From Atopsyche davidsoni (Eukaryota; Arthropoda; Insecta; Trichoptera; Hydrobiosidae): a stretch of 64,000 bases of DNA. A model generated the notes under the pieces. That model ran no database searches. It was not told the DNA's origin and saw only the letters and a program-made list of their open reading frames with translations. Positions 56,066-64,000 of the stretch are shown here, in pieces; the stretch's first letter is position 1, and every line of letters starts with the position of its first letter. Position numbers and translations under genes: made by a program. The stretch spans positions 1,604,001 to 1,668,000 of the forward strand of contig JAILWY010000008.1 in the NCBI GenBank assembly GCA_022113835.1, given 5' to 3'.

Positions 56066-59000
56066 TTTCCAAAAAATAACTACTTTACATTATTAAAATA
56101 TTATCAAAACATTTTCTTGATATACTCTATGAAAATTAAATAAGCCTGAAATATACTTTGAGTTTACTTTGTAAGTAATATAAATGCCATTTTACATAAC
56201 AAAAGCAATAATGATGTAAAGTGTAATAAAAACTAAGACATCTCCACTTTTCTGACCTTACTCCGTCCCACTGGACACCTTTACCTGTTATATATTACAA
56301 TTCCAACCCCCCAGGCCGCAAGTTTTGTTGTCGGTCGGGGTGACTTTTTTATCTCCTGGTTTTATGGGGGTGCTCTTTTTTTAATAAAGTACGTGTCGAC
56401 AGAGAGCAGGAATGAAATGGTACAGTTATATTTAATATTCTACGGCAGGGCTGTGAATTGTGGAGCCTTTCAGATATACATCAACTGAAAAATTATTTTT
56501 ACAAAATATTTCAATTTTTTATGTAATTTATACAAATTATCTTTGAAATATAATCATATGCATTTGAATATGCTTTACGATTATATAAAAAAAATACATC
56601 CTGTCTGAAAATTAAAAATAAGAATGAACTGTATAAAGTATAAGATCTTAAGCACTACTTTTGTAATAAACAATTATTATTGTTGAAGTCTTTCTTTGAT
56701 TTTTATCTACATTTTTGTCTTATTTTTTAAATCATCAATAGTCAGGAAAAATGATTTCCTTATTCGGTTTAATGTTATTACAAGTAAAGGCCGTTATATT
56801 CGGTTGCAAGATGTTTCATTTAAATCTCCCCTTACATCCGTATTGAACTCGGAGGCTGAACGTTCTGTAATGCCCGTTCAAAATGTGTATTAACTGGAAA
56901 AAAATCTCCTGAATCCTGAGAGGCTTGTGGATTTTCACGGCCATTAAAGAAGCCTTAAAAAGGCTTTATCTAAGATATATTACGACATGGCGCGCATGCA
57001 ACACGCACTTTTCCATTCTAATGGGGAAACACTAAATAGCTTTTTTTATAACTGGAGGAAGCTCAACTACTCAAGCTTTTCAACTGCTGAAATATTCTAC
57101 TAATGGCATAATGATTATTACCTAACGAAACATTTAAAATTTTGCTTTGCATATATTTCCATGATTCTTTGTAATTTTTTTAATATTTATTCAAGACGAT
57201 TCTAAAAGATAGGGTTATGTTATAAACAATTTATATATGAAATTTATATCTACTAAAACTATTCAAGAAATAAAAATGAATTTTCTCCAAGTTAAAAAGT
57301 CACACGTAATCGTTTTACTCAAATGTTGATTTTATTATAGTTTCGATATCAATTATACTTTACAAGTACACCTTGTTGATAGAATAAGGTTTTCGGGTTT
57401 TTTTTACAGGCTAAGTGTGTTTTGAGGACCCTTACCAGTTGAGTTGTTTACGTCTGAATACGGATGCTGAAATTTCTTTCAGGAAACCGTGGCTTAAAAT
57501 TACGTTCCGTTCTTTCTAATGCGATCGTTAAAGAAGACTCAATGTTACGTAAACAAAGATATTGCGGTCTTATCTTATGTGATCGTTTTTATCTAAGTTA
57601 AATGCGTCTAGACCGAATAAACTTTATATTTATAATAAAGTATCATAATAAAATTATTTTAAATAAAAAGATAATGTGGTTTTTATATTCAAATTTAATA
57701 TCCCAGATATTGTAATAAGATTTTATTTGAAATTGTAAAATCTATTATTTTAAAAAGGGTATAGATTCATACATAAAACAATGGTTTTTTATAGATTCTG
57801 TGGATGAATTTTCAATCCAGGTTAGTGGCTTCTTCTTTGATCGTCTATCATGGAACTTTGAAGGATTAATAATTTAAATTATCATATTAAAACTTATATT
57901 CATGGTTGTTATAAATATTTTAGTTGTATGTGTATAATACAATATAAATTTTTGAATGCTTTTTAATTTTTAAAATAAATCAAAAAACCTAATTAAACTT
58001 TCAAATTATATATTTTTGAATACTAACGAATAGTAATATTTAAAATTATGGGATTTGATCTTTTATTACTAACGAAACTACTGTTCATTCATATTTTTAA
58101 AAAGTAACACAAAATAAGCCAATTAGTAAACTAGTTAAACTTTGAGACGAATTATTAAAAATATCAATTTTAATTAAAGCATTATTTTATGTATAATTAT
58201 TAATTATGAATAAATAAAATTACACTTGAATTATTTCAAAGCTCATGGTAGAAATCATTGTGATCATAAATTCTGAATATTTATAGTATTATAAAAAAAA
58301 AACAATTTGGGAAAAATTTTATATTTATGTTACATGAATTATTTAAAAATTTAATTAAACATTGATTTATTCCTCAATTCGTATAATTGACTATTTGATT
58401 ATAAGTTTTCTTCTTATTTTCTTCAACAATGTCAAAAAATTCTTTAACGCTTTTGCGTGGCGTAGTTTCAGGAACTGCCCGTCACGTAAAAGCACTAAAG
58501 CTCTTTAATGTCTTTATTGCCACACAAACTTACGAAATTTGAAAAACCTACTTTTTAAATTTTTATTATTATCTAGGGCACCGCTGAGGGGTCATTATTT
58601 TTTTCGATTTTAATTTATTCCCTTGCCTTACTGAAATGCCGAAATATGAAAGTCTAGTTAAATAGAACGGGTCGGATAACTTATGCTTATTACGGGTTTT
58701 TATGTTCATGCGGGAGTGGGGAGAGGAATTTACGTTAAGTGTTTATTAAAACAGTAACCAGGTTAACTAAATGGGGACGATTTAAAAAGATATCAAACGA
58801 ATGCCTTCATTTTTTTAACCAGCTCGTATAACGGGAACGAATCTTGATAATAAATTATATAAGCACCGTTATAAAGGTCAAATTTATCAACATGATTCAC
58901 TTTGGATGTTTGCATATTTGGATATTTAGAATAAATATTTCGTTATACTTTCCAAATAAGTGAATAATGAATGTAGACTTACGTAAATTATAATTATTTT

Positions 59001-60715
59001 TATATATTTAATTTGGGCAAATAAATATTATAAGTGCTTTAAAACAGTAATAGAAGAACTAGGGTTTTCACAATTTTAAAGGGGCTGCTTACAAGTCAGG
59101 TTCAACTTTTTAATACACTCTGCTAGATCCACTACGACTTCAGACAGCCATCATTTCAGTTTTATAAGGGATGTAAACAACTTAAGGTAATTAGATTTTC
59201 TACTTGACTGCGAGTTTTTTTATTATTTCTGAAGCAAAAAAATACAAAGTAAGGAGCAAGCCGTTAGTGGTTAGTAAATTAAAACACTCGAGTATAAATT
59301 CCGGTGCAGTAAAAATTTCATTTTATTCTGTTATTGATATTATTAATACTGCATTATTTCATTTAAAAAAACTCTATTTGATGTCAGTTATCTGAGATTT
59401 CGTAGGAAAAACCTTGAAATTGGGGGAGATTGCTTTCTTATACTTACTTACACGCCTCTCTATTTGTATCATCATACTCTAACAGCGCAATTTTGTTTAA
59501 TACTTCCGGTTCAGACATAGTCAAAAAATAAATCAAATATTTAATTAAATCTAAAGACGTAAAAAACGTTATAAAAATAAGGTATATTGAAATCAAAAAC
59601 GTCATGACCTAATGAGGTCTATTTATGATTTCTTTGAGTGTATTTTTATAATTAAAATGTAAATAAAAATAATTCTTAGAATTCGCTTTCTTAGATAAAA
59701 ACTCATCTTGGAACGATTCTCATTTCACAAAGCCGTTGTTTTTTGTAAATTATATTATGTTTATGTTGTGATTTCTTTACTGAAAAGATTATCTCAGAGA
59801 CAATTATAAATAGTCTAATAGCAATTAGAGAAGTAAACAAGAGTGAGCGCTTTAATTTTTCCACATCTGACGATTACTTTTCGAGATCTTTTAGAATTTG
59901 AAAATACTTTTACAAGGCAAATGCGTTCAAAGGACTAAATCTAGAATGGCAGTAATTATTTTTATTTGTCTTCTCGTAAGCCGCATAAACACTATTAAAA
60001 TATTCCTTGTTCTTAATGCAGATGTTCTGCAGGGTAACTTAAAAAATAAACCAATAAAAAAAACCTGTATATTTTTTAAATCAAAAAATAAAAATGGTGT
60101 AATATATATTTTTTTGCATACATATTTTTATGATAAGCGTACTTGCAAAATTAAATTTCACTGTAATAAATTCACGCTTTGTTATATTTACTATATTAAC
60201 CTTCAGTGCTGTAGAAATTTTGCCCTAATATTAAGCAAAAAAGGCTAACACAAATGATTTGGATAATTCCTAAAAAAAATACAGCCTCCCATTGAATGAA
60301 CACCGCCGTTCATTCGCACAGCGAATTCTGTATTAAAAACTTTGAAGGAACCGTCTCCTATAAAGTTTATAAAACAGATTTTCTCAGATATTTTTTTAAT
60401 CGTGAATTTTCATGTTTTTGGCATCCCTTCGGTTTTATTTGCGCTTTGACGAGTTCGCGTTTGACATTTTTGGGCAGATTGAGATACTGGCTGAGAACGG
60501 TTCCATTTATATAAATCTCTTGCTGAAACGATGATATTCTAATTTTAATCTGTCGAGATATTTTAATTTTCTAAAATAAAAGCCATTTAATTTTTTTTTA
60601 TCAAAACTTCAATACTCATACACATTTTTTTAAATAAAAAATAGTATATTGAATTACAGTTATGTTTCAACACTGACCTACTCATTAAATATGAGTTATT
60701 TTTGTTGCTGGTTTT
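56066..60715. other. No recognisable gene; scattered GC-richer patches
   Basis: Patches at 56260-56430, 56800-57020, 57400-57560 (acceptor-like TTTTTTTACAG|GCTAAG near 57400-57416), 58430-58760 and 60290-60500. Frames of up to 116 codons (59898-60248 +) are AT-driven and unrecognised. No conserved domain seen. Confidence 0.4.
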
Positions 60716-60729
60716 TTTTCAATTGTATA

Positions 60730-61750
60730 TAGAGTTGAGGGCGGTCCGATAAGTACTTAGCCTCACCGTCTAATGGTGCTAGTATCGCAAGAGAGATTTA
60801 TCTTCGTGTAGTACATTTTTGTGGACGGCTACTGTCAAAATTTCAGCCAAATCGGACTCGTTGTTTTATTTTAACCGCGTGTGGAAGCGGACGTGTGCGC
60901 GTATTTTAGAAAAATGGAAAAAGAGCAATATCGGTCGGTGATTCGATTCTTGTTTTTGTAAGGGAAATCGCGCAGCGAAAACAAAAAACGCTTGGATGCT
61001 GTGTACGGTGACTCTTCTCCTTCGATGGCGACTGTCAAAAATTGGTTTAACGAGTTTCAAAGTGGTTCGAGTTTCAGGTGCCCCGAAAATGGCTACCACG
61101 GAGGATAACGTGACAAAAATCCACGATCTCTTATTGGTAGACCGCCGATTGAAGGTGCGCGAGATAGCTGAAACAGTAGGCATCTCAAAAGACTGCGTGG
61201 GTCATATCCTACATGAAATTTTGGGCATGAGAAAGCTGTCGGCGCGATGGGTGCCGCGTTTGCTCACACCGGACAACAAGCGCAACCGTGAGACCACTTC
61301 GGAGCAGTTTTTGACGCTGTTTAAGCGCAGTCCGAATGAGTTTCTGCATCGTTTCGTGAAGAAAAAAGTGTTCTTCCACCATGACAACACACCGGCTTAC
61401 ACCTCCGCCGTCGCCACGGCCAAATTGATCGAATTGTACTACGAACTGCTCCCCCATCCACCGTATTCGCCAGATTTGGCCCCGTGCGATTTTTTTTTTT
61501 GTTTCCAAACTTGACATTGTCACTCGCCGGGCAGAAATTTAAGTCGAATGAGGAGGTCATCGCCGCCACGGAGGCCTACTTTGCAGACCTCGAGAAAACG
61601 TATTTTTCAGATGGGTTAAAGAAGTTGGAGCATCGCTGGGTTAAGTGTATCGAGCTTAAAGGGGACTATTTTGAAAAATAAATCGCCACTTTTCCAAAAT
61701 TTTTGTTTTTCTTTTGTAAGCTAAGTACTTATCGAACCGCCATCGGTGAT
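60730..61750 (+). mobile_element. mellifera-type mariner, internally deleted (~1.0 kb)
   Basis: Inverted ends GGCGGTCCGATAAGTACTTAGC (left, from about 60740) and GGCGGTTCGATAAGTACTTAGC (complement of about 61710-61731) match at all but one base. TATAGAG strings on both sides make the exact TA boundary uncertain. Ends and transposase fit the mellifera/irritans branch and differ from the other two mariners here. Confidence 0.85.
60914..61681 (+). pseudogene. mellifera-type mariner transposase, lacking first catalytic Asp
   Basis: ATG at 60914 (M-E-K-E-Q-Y-R-S-V-I-R-F). A stop (TAA) lies at 60959-60961 and a small deletion/frameshift around 61065-61085 in the first HTH. The frame then runs intact through R-L-K-V-R-E-I-A-E-T-V-G-I-S-K, W-V-P-R-L-L-T and F-V, where roughly 70 residues including the V-D-E-T-W Asp are missing in frame. 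H-H-D-N and A-P-C-D-F-F remain, with 34 residues between the two Asp. A T-run frameshift at 61490-61500 separates the last ~60 residues, which end Gly-Asp-Tyr-Phe-Glu-Lys at 61678. Inactive. Confidence 0.85.
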
Positions 61751-62325
61751 ATAGAGTAGTTCCCTGGGTCTTTTTTTTGATAATATGAATAAAATTGATA
61801 ACAAGTAATTAATTTGCTATTTACAAAATAGCCCTGCGTGTAGAACTTTACATTAGAATAATACTTAGTCCATTTTTCAGTAACCACTCTTTGTACGTAC
61901 ATGAAGCAGGCATCCAACATTCTCCTCACCTTAAGCATTTATCTTGTTAATTAAAAACCATAATTTATAATATCTTACTCGTGCAAAATGTATTGTAACG
62001 CTTCCGTTTAAGAACCACACTGTTGGCAGTAAGACTTTGGGGTGGCAGATGGTGCGTCTACTTGTTGATATATCTGCGCCCCCAACTCCCGTCTGGCTAT
62101 AGAAATTATTATCTCACCTCTGTCATACTTAGAACTTCAAGTTATCATTTGTTAGGTGAAATTACTTTCTGTCACGAACAGCGCGTAAATGCGAATTTAC
62201 GGAAATAAACAAATCATTGTAAAAAAAAAGCTTAAATGCAAATACAGATATTTGGCGTTGTTATAAATTTTATCGGATTTAATTTTCAAAGCAAAATAAA
62301 TAAACGAACAATTGTAACTCTTTTC
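61751..62325. other. No recognisable gene
   Basis: Short GC-richer bit near 62030-62100 inside a 61-codon + frame; unrecognised. Otherwise AT-rich. Confidence 0.4.
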
Positions 62326-62878
62326 TTAAGGGTCTTGCTACCTAACCTTGCTTGGTGTCCATCTCCCGTCTGATACAAAAAAAGGACTGGTTTACCTGGC
62401 GAAATCGTGTCATTTAATTAATTTAATTGTCACTTTTAAGAGTTGTTTTTTTATAGAGTATTGAAAAAACTATAAATTATATTATCTATTTTTTATTATT
62501 TAATAAACGTCCATTTTCAGGGTAAAATAAAATCTTAAAGATGTTGAAAAATTGGATAAAATGACGACTTTTCAAAACCAAAGTTTGTTATATATGTATT
62601 TTTTTTAATTTTTTAAATAATAAATCGCACAGGGTTTATATTAAATCTTTTAATTCCAATTGAAAAAAAGACTTATAAATGTTAAGGACTCTTAGAACAG
62701 GGACATGACGAATCTCTAAATTCCTACACTTCAATCGGAAAAACACATATTTATCATATTAAAAGTAAATTTACAAGAAATGAAAAAATATTCTGTTCGG
62801 AAGAAGGGATGTATCTAACTTTTTGATTAGTGCAGTCGATTTTTCAAAAAAACTTGAGTAGGAGACTTAGGGCCTTAA
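62326..62878 (-). mobile_element. TTAA-flanked MITE-like element, copy D
   Basis: Same family as 29238-29833 but inverted. TTAA at 62326-62329 begins TTAAGGGTCTTGCTACC, and the far end reads GACTTAGGGCCTTAA (62864-62878). It keeps GATGGACACCAAGC (complement near 62352-62371) and the 75-bp block missing from copy A. Confidence 0.65.
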
Positions 62879-63009
62879 AACCAAAATCTTACAGATCATA
62901 AACGGCGAGAAGTTATTTTTTTTATTTTTTTAAAACATAATTCTACTCATGCTCTATCTTGTATTTTCAAGTTCACATAAGAAACGGTGAATTTTTTTTT
63001 AAATGTATT

Positions 63010-63048
63010 TGATTAGATGGAATTGGATGGAGATTGGATGGAAATCGA
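63010..63048. repeat. Short GATTGGATGG-type repeat
   Basis: GATTAGATGG, AATTGGATGG and GATTGGATGG follow each other closely, a three-unit degenerate minisatellite of no clear origin. Confidence 0.5.
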
Positions 63049-63069
63049 TTCAGGGCCCAAAAGTAGCTT

Positions 63070-63380
63070 TTTACTCAAAAACTAAATTGCTTTGAGAGCG
63101 GGTTTTGCTACTCACTGCGTCAAATCACCGTTGGAATTGTGAAACATATGACAGGTGACGTCACAAAGGCCGGCCACTTTTGCGGCAAAGCCTTCCGCAG
63201 AAGACATTACTTGGGCTGTCAGTTGAGAACTTGGCCCGGACGCTTGCGACCCTCGTACGAGTCTGAAGGAACGATTTAATCATTCGCGTCCTCTATCTGT
63301 CATCTGCGGCCTTCTATCATGGGAAAATTAATGGTTTTCACGGGACGAGTATCGTCCACTTTACTTTGGAGACGTGTGTT
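63070..63380. promoter_or_regulatory. GC-richer patch with CRE and E-box
   Basis: CAGGTG (63152-63157) overlaps the perfect CRE TGACGTCA (63156-63163), followed by AAAGGCCGGCCACTTTTG, a nearly symmetrical stretch. Complex sequence continues to about 63370. It resembles the 40.4- and 25.9-kb patches in density of motifs. No open frame. Confidence 0.35.
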
Positions 63381-63399
63381 TGTATATGAGTTAATGAAA

Positions 63400-64000
63400 T
63401 AATTTTTCTTCTTCAGGCACCTCTCTTTAGAAAAAGCTGGTGATCATTATACCGAGCTTTTGTTGATATGTATCATGTTGATAGTATCTTAGAGTAATTA
63501 GTGTATTTGGTTCCTGAGTTCTTCTACGTCACTGTATATGAAATAATCAGCATTTGTATTATATTTTTCCTATTTATATTTAAACATTCATAAATAATTT
63601 GACTTAGAAAAAAAACTGCAAGGGGTAAATAAAAGGTTCGTTGGGCGAAAAATAAAGAAATCACTTTCTTAGTTGAAAATATGTTTGCTCGCTTTTTGAG
63701 TCAATTAAATATAAATATTTTAAATGAAAATTTTTCTTTGTACAAACATTATTTTACTAAAAATATTATTTTTTGTTTGTTTAAGCGATTTCAGCAAAAA
63801 TGAATTGAAATATTTTTTCTTGGAAAAAAAAAACTAAAATAATATGACTTATGGTACTGAGTATGAATCTTTTCTTATATAACAAAGATGTCTATTAGAT
63901 ATAAATAAATATTTATTCTTACGTTAAGATTCTTGAATTTAATAATTAAATAAAAATAATACTGTTCGGAAAATGGAAAATATAGTGATATTTTTGAATT
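63400..64000. other. AT-rich DNA without a recognisable gene
   Basis: TTTTTCTTCTTCAG|GCACC ends at 63417 as an acceptor-like site without a donor. The remainder to the window end is low-complexity. Confidence 0.4.

Noticed and set aside
59898..60248. 116-codon + frame as a gene
   Set aside because: Lys/Ile/Phe-rich, no domain, no supporting promoter or splice context; expected by chance in AT-rich DNA with few stops in one register.
61209..61569. Minus frames of 82-104 codons
   Set aside because: Antisense to the mellifera-type mariner transposase.
1..64000. Hox-cluster microRNAs or homeobox exons, prompted by Hox-like motifs
   Set aside because: No miR-10, iab-4, let-7 or homeodomain-coding sequence could be found on either strand.

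Overview
The window is AT-rich, intron- and transposon-laden animal DNA, most likely from an insect. Support comes from three mariner (DD34D) transposase remnants of two subfamilies, tRNA-derived SINE-like repeats, hammerhead-ribozyme motifs of the kind carried by arthropod Penelope-like elements, the C-terminal remnant of an R1/jockey-type non-LTR retrotransposon, and a short stretch of the arthropod telomere motif TTAGG. The order cannot be fixed from sequence alone. No intact protein-coding gene is visible; almost every open frame is short, AT-driven and unconvincing.

Layout. 1-750: a Penelope-like tail fragment, a GC-richer patch and a decayed ~108-bp tandem repeat. 4.2-4.8 kb: first of four copies of a 534-596 bp TTAA-flanked MITE-like family (others at 29.2, 30.6 and 62.3 kb). 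7.0-8.8 kb: a candidate microexon, then tRNA-like repeats including a ~403-bp unit in tandem. 12.7-16.9 kb: hammerhead motifs (two with a complete core, two with altered cores) and a GC-rich decamer minisatellite. 17-29 kb: mostly AT-rich DNA with GC-richer motif-dense patches, a 63-bp near-perfect palindrome and a YY1/E-box patch. 29-36.4 kb: nested repeats, a candidate 71-nt exon with strong splice signals followed by a ratchet-like AG|GT site, a protein-like fragment, another tRNA-like repeat and a pogo-type MITE. 38.2-38.9 kb: the non-LTR remnant and the TTAGG-like stretch. 40.4-41.2 kb: a promoter-like patch (CCAAT, TATA-like, CRE, five TAACGG sites) with a deleted mariner beside it. 51.5-52.6 kb: a longer, inactive mariner of the same family. 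60.7-61.7 kb: a mellifera-type mariner that has lost its first catalytic aspartate.

Interpretation. The lack of genes, the scattered GC-richer islands rich in transcription-factor-like motifs, and two small exon candidates on the + strand with compatible phase suggest the inside of a very long intron or the regulatory flank of a large gene. This is inference. The most unusual content is the hammerhead material (one lineage with the catalytic G8 replaced by A in all three readable copies), a tRNA-like core between ~30-bp inverted repeats found in both orientations relative to its flank, and the ratchet-like splice signals. All transposons seen are defective.
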